From positions 248,001 through 312,000 of the forward strand of contig NZ_JAILXZ010000003.1 of assembly GCF_020179475.1 (NCBI RefSeq): DNA of 64,000 nt, in the 5' to 3' direction. Origin of the DNA: Novosphingobium huizhouense. Lineage in GTDB: Bacteria; Pseudomonadota; Alphaproteobacteria; Sphingomonadales; Sphingomonadaceae. Within the stretch, counting starts at the first letter, position 1. The number at the start of each line of letters is the position of its first letter. The notes below the pieces were generated by a model that was not told where the DNA came from, searched no databases, and saw only the letters and a program-made list of their open reading frames with translations. This document shows positions 28,930 to 39,601 of this stretch, one piece after another. A program made the position numbers and the translations under genes.

Positions 28930-29622
28930 ATGAAGTTTCGTCGGGTATTCGTCTCGAGCCTGTGCGCGGTCTCGCTGGTCAGTCTCTCGGCCTGCGTCAC
29001 CGATCCCAACACCGGCGAGCGCAAGGTTTCGCGCACCGCGATCGGCGGCCTCGGCGGTGCGCTCGGCGGCGCGCTGCTCGGCGGGCTCATCGGCGGCAAG
29101 ACCGGCCGCATCCTCGGCGCCGGCATCGGCGGCGTCGCGGGCGCCGCGGTCGGCTACAACATGGACAAGCAGATCAAGCAGCTGCGCGAGCAGACCGCGG
29201 GTTCGGGCGTCGACGTGACGCCGACCGACAACGGCACCGCCATCCTCGTCAACCTGCCCAACGGCGTGACGTTCGACACCGACAGCACCGCGATCAAGCC
29301 GACCTTCCGCGATACGCTCGACCGCGTCGCCCAGTCGCTGAACGAGTACCCCAACTCGCTGATCGACGTCTACGGCCACACCGACTCGACCGGGTCGGAC
29401 GCCTATAACCAGCAGCTCTCGGAGCGCCGCGCCCAGGCCGTCGCCTCGTACCTGTCGAGCCGCGGCGTCGCCGCCTCGCGCATCCGCAGCCAGGGCTTCG
29501 GCGAGACCCAGCCGGTCGCCTCGAACGACACGGTCGACGGCCGCTCGGCCAACCGCCGCGTCGAGATCAAGATCGTGCCGATCAGCCAGGACGACGTCGC
29601 GCGCGCCCGCGCCGGCCAGTGA
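28930..29622 (+). CDS. OmpA-family lipoprotein with glycine zipper (YiaD type)
   Basis: 230 residues. Signal peptide with lipobox L-S-A-C (Cys22), then two glycine-zipper stretches (about 38-75; G-G-A-L-G-G-A-L-L-G-G-L-I-G-G) and an OmpA C-terminal peptidoglycan-binding domain (about 100-220) with G-H-T-D-S-T-G-S, L-S-E-R-R-A-Q-A-V and the conserved N-R-R-V-E-I. It would tether the outer membrane to peptidoglycan. GGGGAAGAG precedes the ATG. Confidence 0.93.
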   Translation: MKFRRVFVSSLCAVSLVSLSACVTDPNTGERKVSRTAIGGLGGALGGALLGGLIGGKTGRILGAGIGGVAGAAVGYNMDKQIKQLREQTAGSGVDVTPTDNGTAILVNLPNGVTFDTDSTAIKPTFRDTLDRVAQSLNEYPNSLIDVYGHTDSTGSDAYNQQLSERRAQAVASYLSSRGVAASRIRSQGFGETQPVASNDTVDGRSANRRVEIKIVPISQDDVARARAGQ

Positions 29623-29719
29623 TCCGGCGCACCGCGAGGCACTAGCACCCCTTGCTCCAGCCGGGTTGACCTTCGGGTCGCCCGGCTGGCATCGGCGCGG
29701 GCGAAGGAGAACGCCGCCC

Positions 29720-30715
29720 ATGTCGATCGAAACCCGCCCCATCGCCGGCCGCCCCGTCAACCCGATCGGCCTCGGCTGCATGTCGCTGAGCTGGGCCTAT
29801 GGCGGCAGGCCGTCCGACGCCGAAGGGATCGCGCTGCTCCACCGCGCGATCGACCTCGGCTACGACCACTTCGACACCGCGCGCCTCTATGGCCTCGGCC
29901 ACAACGAGACGCTGGTCGGCCAGGCGCTCGAGGGACGCCGCGACAAGGTGTTCCTTGCCTCGAAGATGGGCATCGTCGCCAGCGGCGAGAAGCGCGGGAT
30001 CGACTGCGCGCCCGCTACGATCCGCAGCGAGCTCGAGACATCGCTGCGCCTGCTGCGCACCGACCACATCGACCTCTACTACATGCACCGGCGCGACTTC
30101 GCCGTGCCGATCGAGGACTCGGTGGGCGAAATGGCGCGGCTCGTCGAGGAGGGCAAGATCGGCGCGATCGGCCTGTCCGAGATGTCGGCCGATACCTTGC
30201 GCCGGGCAAGCGTGGTGCACCCGATCGCAGCAATGCAGACCGAGTATTCCCCGTGGACCCGCCAGGCCGAGATCGCGGTGCTGGAAGCCTGCGCCGAGGC
30301 CGGGACCACGTTCGTCGCCTTCTCGCCCGTCGGCCGCGGCGCGCTGACCGACGTGCTGCCCGAGCCCGACGGGCTCGAGGAGAAGGACATCCGCCGCGCC
30401 ATGCCGCGTTTCCAGGGCGCGAACTGGGAGGCCAACCGCAGGCTGCTGCAGGGCTTCGCGAAGATCGCGGCGCGCGCGGGCGTCACCGCGGCGCAGCTTT
30501 CGCTCGCCTGGGTGCTGTCGCGCGGCGAGCACGTCGTGGCGATCCCCGGCACCGCGAAGATCGCGCACCTCGAGGAAAACATCGCGCGCCGGGACTGGGC
30601 GATCCCGGCAGACGTGGCGGCCGAGGTCGACGCGCTGGTCAACCAGCAGACCGTTGCCGGCCACCGCTATTCGGACGCGATGCAGGCAACGATCGACACC
30701 GAGGACTTCGCCTGA
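29720..30715 (+). CDS. aldo/keto reductase
   Basis: 331 residues, NADPH-dependent TIM-barrel oxidoreductase (AKR11/13-like). Catalytic tetrad: Asp and Tyr in F-D-T-A-R-L-Y-G (about 52-58), Lys in A-S-K-M-G (about 84), His in Y-Y-M-H-R-R (about 123). Coenzyme phosphate region near I-P-G-T-A-K at the C-terminal end. The carbonyl substrate is unknown. Convergent with the phosphatase gene, three bases apart. Confidence 0.9.
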   Translation: MSIETRPIAGRPVNPIGLGCMSLSWAYGGRPSDAEGIALLHRAIDLGYDHFDTARLYGLGHNETLVGQALEGRRDKVFLASKMGIVASGEKRGIDCAPATIRSELETSLRLLRTDHIDLYYMHRRDFAVPIEDSVGEMARLVEEGKIGAIGLSEMSADTLRRASVVHPIAAMQTEYSPWTRQAEIAVLEACAEAGTTFVAFSPVGRGALTDVLPEPDGLEEKDIRRAMPRFQGANWEANRRLLQGFAKIAARAGVTAAQLSLAWVLSRGEHVVAIPGTAKIAHLEENIARRDWAIPADVAAEVDALVNQQTVAGHRYSDAMQATIDTEDFA

Positions 30716-30718
30716 AGC

Positions 30719-31501
30719 CTATTCCTTGACCAGGCGCGCCGCGCGCTCGGCCAGCCGGTCCACCGCCGCCGCGTGGATCGCGGGGGCGGTGACGAGCAGG
30801 CCGAAGGCGCGGGGGTCGCGCTTGTTGTAGTCGAGCGGGGCGCCGAATGCGTCGGTCACCGCCGCGCCCGCCTCGCGCGCGATCAGCGTCGCGGCGGCGA
30901 TGTCCCATTCGAAGCCCCAGCGCAGCGTGGCGAGGAGGTCGGCCTCGTCGGCCGCGACCATGGCGATGCGCAGCGCGATCGAATTGGGCTTGTCGACAAG
31001 GACGAGGTCGCGGTCTGCCTTGGCCAGCGCATCGGCGGGGACACGCGCGCCGGGCAGCGCAGCGCGCGTGCTCGCGGCGAGCGCGGCGCCGTTGCGGCGC
31101 GCGCCCTGCCCTGCCGTGGCGCTCCAGAACTCGGCCCGCGCGGGCGCGCTGAGCAGGCCGATCAGCGGGCGCCCGGCGCTGACCAGCGCGACCGAGACGC
31201 ACCAGCCGGGGCGGCCGCGGATGAAGTCGCGGGTGCCGTCGATCGGGTCGACCAGCCAGCACAGGCCGCGTTCGAGCCGTTCGGGATGGTCGACCGTCTC
31301 TTCCGAGAGCCAGCCGGCCGAGGGCAGCAGCGCGCCCAGTTCGCGCTTCAAGAAGCTGTCGACGGCGATGTCGGCCTCGCTCACCGGGTTGCCCGGCAGC
31401 TTCTCCCAGACCTGCGGCGCGTGGCCGTGCCCGGGCCAGTGCGCCAGCGCCATGGCGCCGGCCTGGTGGACGATCCGTTCGAGAGCCGCGTAGTCGAGCA
31501 T
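30719..31501 (-). CDS. cysQ: 3'(2'),5'-bisphosphate nucleotidase / inositol-monophosphatase-family protein (CysQ-like)
   Basis: 260 residues of the Mg2+-dependent, Li+-sensitive phosphatase superfamily. Metal-binding motifs: W-L-S-E-E-T (Glu), W-L-V-D-P-I-D-G-T-R-D-F (the DPIDGT signature), and F-E-W-D-I-A-A-A (third Asp). In alphaproteobacteria this subtype is usually CysQ, removing 3'-phosphate from PAP during sulfate assimilation; an inositol phosphatase role cannot be excluded. The ATG at 31501 is preferred to a longer upstream frame. Confidence 0.85.
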   Translation of the reverse strand: MLDYAALERIVHQAGAMALAHWPGHGHAPQVWEKLPGNPVSEADIAVDSFLKRELGALLPSAGWLSEETVDHPERLERGLCWLVDPIDGTRDFIRGRPGWCVSVALVSAGRPLIGLLSAPARAEFWSATAGQGARRNGAALAASTRAALPGARVPADALAKADRDLVLVDKPNSIALRIAMVAADEADLLATLRWGFEWDIAAATLIAREAGAAVTDAFGAPLDYNKRDPRAFGLLVTAPAIHAAAVDRLAERAARLVKE

Positions 31502-31732
31502 CGCCCCGCTGCGATGCGCCAAGCCCGGTCCGCGCGCAAGCGCCGCCCGCACGCCCGCCCCCGCGCGCCGATCGGCTCATTCGTATGCGCAGCCTGTCGT
31601 CAAAGCGCCTGCCCTTTCCCTTAGTCGGGCGATTAGGCCCCTTTTCAAGGTGGGAACCGTGTGCTTAAGGCGGCGGGACTCATGGGCCCGCTAGCCCTTT
31701 CCTCCCACACTTTTCCAAGCGGGGAACTTCGC

Positions 31733-32932
<1,200 letters not shown>

Positions 32933-32935
32933 ACC

Positions 32936-33820
32936 ATGTCGATTCTCGTCAACAAGAACACCAAGGTCATCACCCAGGGGATGACCGGCAAGACCGGCGC
33001 GTTCCACACCCAGGCCGCGCTCGACTACGGCACGCAGATGGTCGCAGGCGTGACCCCCGGCAAGGGCGGCACCAGCCACATCGGCCTGCCGCAGTATGAC
33101 ACCGTCGCCGAAGCGAAGGCCGCCACCGGCGCCACCGCTTCGTGCATCTACGTGCCGCCTCCGGGTGCCGCCGACGCGATCCTCGAAGCGATCGATGCGC
33201 AGATGGAACTGATCGTGTGCATCACCGAAGGCATCCCGGTGCTCGACATGGTGCGCGTGAAGCGCGCCCTTTCGGGCAGCAAGTCGCGCCTGATCGGCCC
33301 GAACTGCCCCGGCGTGCTGACCCCGAACGAATGCAAGATCGGCATCATGCCGGGCAGCATCTTCAAGAAGGGCTCGGTCGGCGTCGTCTCGCGCTCGGGC
33401 ACGCTCACCTATGAAGCGGTGTTCCAGACCTCGAACATCGGCCTTGGCCAGACGACGGCGGTCGGCATCGGCGGCGACCCGGTCAACGGCACCAACTTCA
33501 TCGACGTGCTCGAACTGTTCCTGGCCGACGAAGACACCAAGTCGATCATCATGATCGGCGAAATCGGTGGCGATGCCGAAGAACAGGCCGCGCAGTTCCT
33601 GATCGACGAGGCCAAGAAGGGCCGCAAGAAGCCGATGGCCGGCTTCATCGCGGGCCGCTCGGCCCCTCCGGGACGCCGCATGGGCCACGCCGGCGCGATC
33701 GTGTCGGGAGGCAAGGGCGATGCCGAAAGCAAGATCGCCGCGATGGAAGCCGCCGGCATCCGCGTCAGCCCCTCGCCGAGCCTGCTCGGCGAAACGCTGG
33801 CCGAAGTGCTGAAGGGCTGA
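32936..33820 (+). CDS. sucD: succinyl-CoA synthetase alpha subunit
   Basis: 294 residues, three bases after sucC. CoA-binding N-terminal domain with Q-G-M-T-G-K-T-G and [11 protein letters not shown]; ligase domain with G-P-N-C-P-G and the active-site phosphohistidine in R-R-M-G-H-A-G-A-I. Followed by a strong terminator. Confidence 0.97.
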   Translation: MSILVNKNTKVITQGMTGKTGAFHTQAALDYGTQMVAGVTPGKGGTSHIGLPQYDTVAEAKAATGATASCIYVPPPGAADAILEAIDAQMELIVCITEGIPVLDMVRVKRALSGSKSRLIGPNCPGVLTPNECKIGIMPGSIFKKGSVGVVSRSGTLTYEAVFQTSNIGLGQTTAVGIGGDPVNGTNFIDVLELFLADEDTKSIIMIGEIGGDAEEQAAQFLIDEAKKGRKKPMAGFIAGRSAPPGRRMGHAGAIVSGGKGDAESKIAAMEAAGIRVSPSPSLLGETLAEVLKG

Positions 33821-33847
33821 TCCCCTCGCACCTTGCGACAAGAAAAG

Positions 33848-33876
33848 AGGCCGGAGGGGAAACCTTCCGGCCTTTT
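33848..33876 (+). terminator. intrinsic terminator of sucCD
   Basis: AGGCCGGA pairs with TCCGGCCT around a GGGGAAACC-type loop and is followed by TTTTT. Confidence 0.93.
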
Positions 33877-33883
33877 TCTATGT

Positions 33884-34004
33884 CATCCTCCCCTGACAGG
33901 GGAGGTGGCAGCCGCAGGCTGACGGAGTGTTAGCGGCGGGGCGCAACGACTATACCCCTCCACCACCCTGCGGGTGGTCCCCCTCCCCTTGCAGGGGAGG
34001 ATGG
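33884..34004. repeat. REP-like palindromic element, family A, copy 1
   Basis: Outer ends CATCCTCCCCTG...CAGGGGAGGATG are inverted repeats; inside is CCCCTCCACCACCCTGCGGG and GGTGGTCCCCCTCCCC. The same words recur at 34369-34492 and 38903-39030 and in half-copies at 34560 and 47134. No coding frame inside. Confidence 0.85.
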
Positions 34005-34032
34005 TCTGGCCAGCCGTGGAGCGCGTACTTCG

Positions 34033-34371
34033 CTATCGCTTCGGCTGTCCGGTCGGGTCCTTCAGAACCCGCGTCGCCGCGACCCGCAGCAGGCGGATGC
34101 CCTGATGTTCCAGCCATAGCGTTCGCTGCCGGTCGCGCTCGGGATTGCTACCAGTGTCGTGCACATGGCCATCGACCTCGACCGCCAGCTTCGCTTCGGC
34201 GCAGAAGAAGTCGAGCACATAGCGCCCGGCCGGATGCTGACGCCGGAATTTGAGGCCTTGCGGACGAAGCCGGAGTTTTCGCCACAGCAGCACTTCGGGA
34301 AGCGACATGGCCTGCCGCAGGTGCGCTGCCCGCCGCTGAGTCGGCTTCGGTCCGTGGAGCATCGCACGCAT
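34033..34371 (-). CDS. DUF559-family small nuclease-fold protein
   Basis: 112 residues. The DUF559 core is clear: M-S-L-P-E-V-L-L-W-R-K-L-R, then F-R-R-Q-H-P-A-G-R-Y-V-L-D-F-F-C and L-A-V-E-V-D-G-x-x-H (PD-(D/E)XK-type acidic residues), then R-D-R-Q-R-T-L-W-L-E-H-Q-G. Fold relatives include Vsr endonuclease; the function of stand-alone DUF559 proteins is unproven. The gene lies between two family-A repeats, and its start (ATG 34371 or 34362) and GGGAAGG ribosome site fall inside repeat copy 2, suggesting arrival or spread with the repeats. Confidence 0.85.
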   Translation of the reverse strand: MRAMLHGPKPTQRRAAHLRQAMSLPEVLLWRKLRLRPQGLKFRRQHPAGRYVLDFFCAEAKLAVEVDGHVHDTGSNPERDRQRTLWLEHQGIRLLRVAATRVLKDPTGQPKR

Positions 34372-34492
34372 CCTTCCCTGGAAGGGAAGGGGGACCGCCC
34401 GAAGGGTGGTGGATGGGTAACGGCGCAGATGCCGCGTATGGATTTACCCCTCCACCGCCTGCGGCGGTCCCCCTCCCCTTCAGGGGAGGATG
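34369..34492. repeat. REP-like palindromic element, family A, copy 2
   Basis: Ends CATCCTTCCCTGGAAGGGAA and TTCAGGGGAGGATG; the inner half-site CCCCTCCACCGCCTGCGGCG is the same as in copies 1 and 3. It overlaps the start region of the DUF559 gene. Confidence 0.85.
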
Positions 34493-34562
34493 TTCTCACG
34501 CGTCGGTTCAGGCGAGTGAAACTGCTTCCGCTTTGGCGAGCGAGCGTCGACTGAGGGTTAAT

Positions 34563-35972
34563 CTACCCCTCCACCACCCGGTACGGTACGAGATCGCGCT
34601 GGCTGGGGTCGACCGCGATGCCCCGGTCGCTGGGCGGAAAGGCGCGCTGGTCGCAGGCGTCGCGAGGGCAGATGCGGCAGGATATGCCGATCCGGGTGAC
34701 GGCGTCTTCGCTGCGCAAGTTGAGGCCGTCGGCATAGATGAACTCGTCTGCCAGCGCCGCTTCGCAGCCCAGCACCACGGCGTAGCGGCGCGGCGGGCGG
34801 TAGAAGCTGCCGCTGGGCTTCACCAGCCCCTTGGCGATCGAGACATAGCGGATGCCGTCGGGCATTTCGGCAAGCTGCACGTGGATGCGGTCGGGGATCG
34901 CCACCGCTTCGTGCACGATCCACAGCGGGCAGGCCCCGCCGAAGCGGCCGAACTGCAGCCGCGTGGCCGAATGACGCTTGGTGATGTTGCCGGCCATGTC
35001 GACGCGGGCGAAGAACACCGGAATGCCGCGCGCCTGCGGGCGTTGCAGGGTGGACAGGCGGTGGCAACACTGTTCGAAGCTGACGTGGAACAACTGGCGC
35101 AGGCGGTCGACGTCGTGCCGAAGCGTGCGCGCGGCGCTGCGGAACCGCTCATAGGGCATCAGCAGCGCGCCCGCGGCATAGTTGCCGAGGCCCACCGTCA
35201 GCAGGTGCCGCGCCGCTTCCGTCCGCAACGGCGCTTCGGCGACGATGGCCGCGATCTGGTCCGACAGCGCCAGCGCGGCGACCTGGTAGGCGAGCTGGAA
35301 GCGCCCGGATTCGAGCGGCTGGTTGCTGTCGAGCTGGATCGCCCGCGCCGCCTCGTCGAAGCGGCGCATCGGGCCGCCGCTCTTCCATTCGACGCCCACG
35401 CCCGCCTGCCGCAGCCACTGCTGCATCGTGCGCACGCGCGGGGACGCTTCGTCGCCCGCGATCTCGTACGCCAGCCGTTCGGCATCGCGGTCGATCCGGT
35501 CGACGTAGTTGTTGGCGAGGTGGAACCAGTCGCGCACTTCCTCCCACGGCAGGCGACCGCCCGCCGCAAGGCTCGCGCCGATGGTCTCGTCCATCATCTC
35601 GAGCCGCTGGCGGCTGCGCGCGTGCAGGCCGTGCAGTTCGACGAAGGCCTGGGCGAAGGCCGGAAACTGGCGCGCCAGCCGCTCGGCCTGTTCGCCCGGC
35701 ACCTGCGTCGAAAGCTGCGGATCGGCGAGCGCGCTGCGCAAGGTTTCGGCAATCGCATCGGCATCGGCGGGGGCAAGGTCCGCCCAGTCGATCGGGAAGG
35801 CGCGGGCCAGCGCATCGGCGAGCGCCGGCGTCAGGTGCCGCTCGTCGTTTTCGAGCTGCGAGAGGTAGCTCGCGCTGATCCCCAGCGTGGCCGCCATTTC
35901 GGCCTGCCGCAGCCCTCGCCTTTGCCGAAGCGAGCGTAAGGGTTCGCCCGCAAAGATCCGCTTGTCCGCCAT
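34563..35972 (-). CDS. short-chain fatty-acyl / propionate regulator (XRE + ImmA/IrrE-like + DUF2083; ScfR/PrpR/RamB family)
   Basis: 469 residues. N-terminal XRE helix-turn-helix (about 10-65, L-R-Q-A-E-M-A-A-T-L-G-I-S-A-S-Y-L-S-Q-L-E), a middle IrrE-like region with F-D-E-A-A-R-A-I-Q-L-D near 205, and a C-terminal ligand domain with a Cys set (S-C-R-I-C-P-R-D-A-C) that in mycobacterial PrpR holds an Fe-S cluster and acyl-CoA site. The family controls propionate/acetate catabolism. It is divergent from pccB with TTTGCAAA motifs between them. Its last codons and TAG stop (V-V-E-G-stop) coincide with the family-A repeat word CTACCCCTCCACCACC. Confidence 0.9.
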   Translation of the reverse strand: MADKRIFAGEPLRSLRQRRGLRQAEMAATLGISASYLSQLENDERHLTPALADALARAFPIDWADLAPADADAIAETLRSALADPQLSTQVPGEQAERLARQFPAFAQAFVELHGLHARSRQRLEMMDETIGASLAAGGRLPWEEVRDWFHLANNYVDRIDRDAERLAYEIAGDEASPRVRTMQQWLRQAGVGVEWKSGGPMRRFDEAARAIQLDSNQPLESGRFQLAYQVAALALSDQIAAIVAEAPLRTEAARHLLTVGLGNYAAGALLMPYERFRSAARTLRHDVDRLRQLFHVSFEQCCHRLSTLQRPQARGIPVFFARVDMAGNITKRHSATRLQFGRFGGACPLWIVHEAVAIPDRIHVQLAEMPDGIRYVSIAKGLVKPSGSFYRPPRRYAVVLGCEAALADEFIYADGLNLRSEDAVTRIGISCRICPRDACDQRAFPPSDRGIAVDPSQRDLVPYRVVEG

Positions 35973-35985
35973 GGTCCGACGCTAG

Positions 35986-36015
35986 TTTGCAAAGTCGCGC
36001 TTTGCAACTTTGCAG
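35986..36015. promoter_or_regulatory. candidate ScfR/PrpR operator (three TTTGCAA motifs)
   Basis: Between the divergent regulator and pccB lie TTTGCAAA (35986-35993), TTTGCAA (36001-36007) and CTTTGCAG (36008-36015). RamB and PrpR, members of the same regulator family, recognise TTTGCAAA-type sites, so this is a likely self- and pccB-controlling operator. Confidence 0.7.
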
Positions 36016-36089
36016 CATTACATTGGACAGCGGGAACCAAATCGGCCAGTCCGGCGCGCACTTTCGAGATTTGAAGGGCAGAGGATCAC

Positions 36090-37616
<1,527 letters not shown>

Positions 37617-37625
37617 GGCGGGGGC

Positions 37626-37690
37626 GTCCTCTCGCTTGGGCGAGGGGACGGCTGGAAGGTCCGGGCCTATGCGGGCGCGGACATTCCAGC
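37626..37690 (+). other. two consecutive hairpins between pccB and the thiolase gene
   Basis: Hairpin 1 (37626-37649): GTCCTCTCGC-TTGG-GCGAGGGGAC. Hairpin 2: GCTGGAAGGTCC (37651-37662) pairs with GGACATTCCAGC (37679-37690) with one mismatch and a 16-base loop. No T-run follows, so RNA stability or processing control is more likely than termination. Confidence 0.55.
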
Positions 37691-37706
37691 CTCTGAAGGA
37701 CAAGAC

Positions 37707-38885
37707 ATGACCGACATCTACATCGTTTCGGGCGCACGCACCGCCATCGGCTCGTTCGGCGGCAGCCTTGCCTCGCTGCGCCCGGCCGAGCTTGGCACGA
37801 TCGCGATCAAGGCCGCGATCGAGCGCGCCGGGATCGCGCCCGCCGACGTGCAGAACGTGGTGATCGGCACGGTCGTCGCCAGCCAGCCCAAGGACGTCTA
37901 TGTCAGCCGCGTCGCCGCGGTGAACGCAGGGATTCCAATCGAGGCGCCGGCGATGAACGTCAACCGCCTGTGCGGTTCGGGCCTGCAGGCGATCGTTTCG
38001 GCGGCGCAAGGCATCGCGCTGGGCGAACAGGATATCGCCGTGGCCGGGGGCGCGGAATCGATGTCGAACGCGCCGCACATGGCGCTGACCGCACGCAACG
38101 GCCAGCGCATGGGCGACGTCGTGATGATGGACGCCATGCTCGGCGCACTGCACGATCCGTTCGAGAACATCCACATGGGCGTGACGGCCGAAAACGTCGC
38201 CGAGCGTCTGTCGATCAGCCGCGAGGAGCAGGACGCCCTTGCCGTCGAAAGCCACAAGCGTGCGGCCAATGCCGTCGCCAACGGCTATTTCAAGGACCAG
38301 ATCGTCCCCGTCGAGATCAAGACCCGCAAGGGCACGGTCGTGTTCGACACCGACGAACATGTCCGCGCCGATGCCAGCCTCGAATCGATGGCCTCGCTGC
38401 GTCCGGTGTTCAAGAAGGACGGCACGGTCACCGCAGGCAACGCCTCCGGCCTCAACGACGGCGCGGGCGCGCTCGTGCTGGCGAGCGGCAAGGCGGTCTC
38501 CGAAAAGGGTTTGAAGCCCATGGCGAAGATCCTCGCCTGGGGGCACGCGGGCGTCGAGCCGAACGTCATGGGCCTCGGTCCCGTCAAGGCGGTGCCGGTT
38601 GCCCTGCAGCGCGCTCGCCTGACGCTCGACCAGATCGACGTGATCGAATCGAACGAAGCCTTCGCCGCGCAGGCCTGCGGCGTCGCCAAGGAACTGGGCT
38701 TCGATCCGGCCAAGACCAACGTCAACGGTTCGGGCATCAGCCTTGGCCACCCGATCGGCGCCACCGGCGCGATCCTGACGGTCAAGACGATCTACGAACT
38801 GCAGCGCATCGGCGGCCGCTATGGCCTGATCACGATGTGCATCGGCGGCGGCCAGGGCATCGCCATGGTGGTCGAACGGGTTTGA
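37707..38885 (+). CDS. acetyl-CoA C-acyltransferase (thiolase)
   Basis: 392 residues, thiolase fold. The acyl-enzyme Cys is in N-R-L-C-G-S-G-L-Q-A (about 88); the catalytic His in G-H-P-I-G-A-T-G (about 348) and second Cys in C-I-G-G-G-Q-G (about 378). Acetoacetyl-CoA thiolase/PhbA-like by overall pattern; a role in beta-oxidation or degradation of propionyl-CoA-yielding amino acids fits the setting. Its 3' side is a family-A repeat. Confidence 0.92.
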   Translation: MTDIYIVSGARTAIGSFGGSLASLRPAELGTIAIKAAIERAGIAPADVQNVVIGTVVASQPKDVYVSRVAAVNAGIPIEAPAMNVNRLCGSGLQAIVSAAQGIALGEQDIAVAGGAESMSNAPHMALTARNGQRMGDVVMMDAMLGALHDPFENIHMGVTAENVAERLSISREEQDALAVESHKRAANAVANGYFKDQIVPVEIKTRKGTVVFDTDEHVRADASLESMASLRPVFKKDGTVTAGNASGLNDGAGALVLASGKAVSEKGLKPMAKILAWGHAGVEPNVMGLGPVKAVPVALQRARLTLDQIDVIESNEAFAAQACGVAKELGFDPAKTNVNGSGISLGHPIGATGAILTVKTIYELQRIGGRYGLITMCIGGGQGIAMVVERV

Positions 38886-38902
38886 GGAACATGAACTTTC
38901 TC

Positions 38903-39030
38903 CATCCTCCCCGCTGCGGGGAGGGGGACCATGCGCAGCATGGTGGAGGGGGCCTGCGGGCCAGCGCGGTGCATGGGGAACACCCCCTCCACCGCCTGCG
39001 GCGGTCCCCCTCCCCGTGCCGGGGAGGACG
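38903..39030. repeat. REP-like palindromic element, family A, copy 3, supplying the mce ribosome site
   Basis: Outer ends CATCCTCCCCGCTGCGGGGA and CGTGCCGGGGAGGA, with the inner word CCCCCTCCACCGCCTGCGGC. The terminal GGGGAGGA lies six bases before the mce ATG and is its only visible Shine-Dalgarno site. Confidence 0.85.
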
Positions 39031-39033
39031 GAA

Positions 39034-39474
39034 ATGAAGCTGGGACGGTTGAACCACGTCGGCGTCGCAACGCCGGACATCGACGCCTCGATCGCGTTCT
39101 ATCGCGACGTGATGGGTGCGAGCGACATCACCGAGCCGTTCGTGCTGGAAAGCCAGCAGGTGCGCGTGTGCTTCGTCAACACGCCGGGCGAGAACGGCAC
39201 CAATGGCACGCAGATCGAACTGATCCAGCCGACCAGCCCGGACAGCGCCGTGGGCAAGTGGCTCGCCGCCAACCCGCTCGGTGGCCAGCACCACCTTTGC
39301 TACGAAGTGCCCGATATCCACGCAGCCAAGGCCTGGTTCGAAGCCCAGGGCAAGCGCGTGCTGGGCGACCCCCGCATCGGCGCGCATGGCACGCTGATCT
39401 TCTTCGTCCACCCCAGGGACATGGGCGGACAGCTGACCGAAATCATGGAAACGCCCAAGGACGGGCATCACTGA
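39034..39474 (+). CDS. mce: methylmalonyl-CoA epimerase
   Basis: 146 residues of the glyoxalase/VOC fold, the usual size. It begins M-K-L-G-R-L-N-H-V-G-V-A-T-P-D (metal-ligand His8); G-G-Q-H-H-L-C-Y-E-V and the C-terminal L-T-E-I-M-E provide further metal ligands. Converts (S)- to (R)-methylmalonyl-CoA, linking PccAB to Mcm. The ribosome site comes from the preceding repeat. Confidence 0.94.
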   Translation: MKLGRLNHVGVATPDIDASIAFYRDVMGASDITEPFVLESQQVRVCFVNTPGENGTNGTQIELIQPTSPDSAVGKWLAANPLGGQHHLCYEVPDIHAAKAWFEAQGKRVLGDPRIGAHGTLIFFVHPRDMGGQLTEIMETPKDGHH

Positions 39475-39488
39475 GCTTGCATAAGCCC

Positions 39489-39579
39489 GTCACCCCGGGC
39501 CTGACCCGGGGTCCCGCTTCTTCGGCGGGGCAATGCGGGTCGCAGAACAAGCGGGACCCCGGATCAAGTCCGGGGTGAC
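39489..39579. repeat. REP-like palindromic element, family B, copy 1
   Basis: GTCACCCCGGGCCTGACCCG with GGGTCCCGC at the left end, and GCGGGACCCCGGATCAAGTC with CGGGGTGAC at the right end, as a long inverted repeat. The second copy is at 41779; the two copies bracket mcm. Confidence 0.9.
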
Positions 39580-39601
39580 GAGGTAAGGAAACGAGGACGC
39601 G

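Noticed and set aside
33884..34492. Possible CRISPR array
   Set aside because: Repeats are few, palindromic, irregularly spaced and flank a gene; no cas gene.
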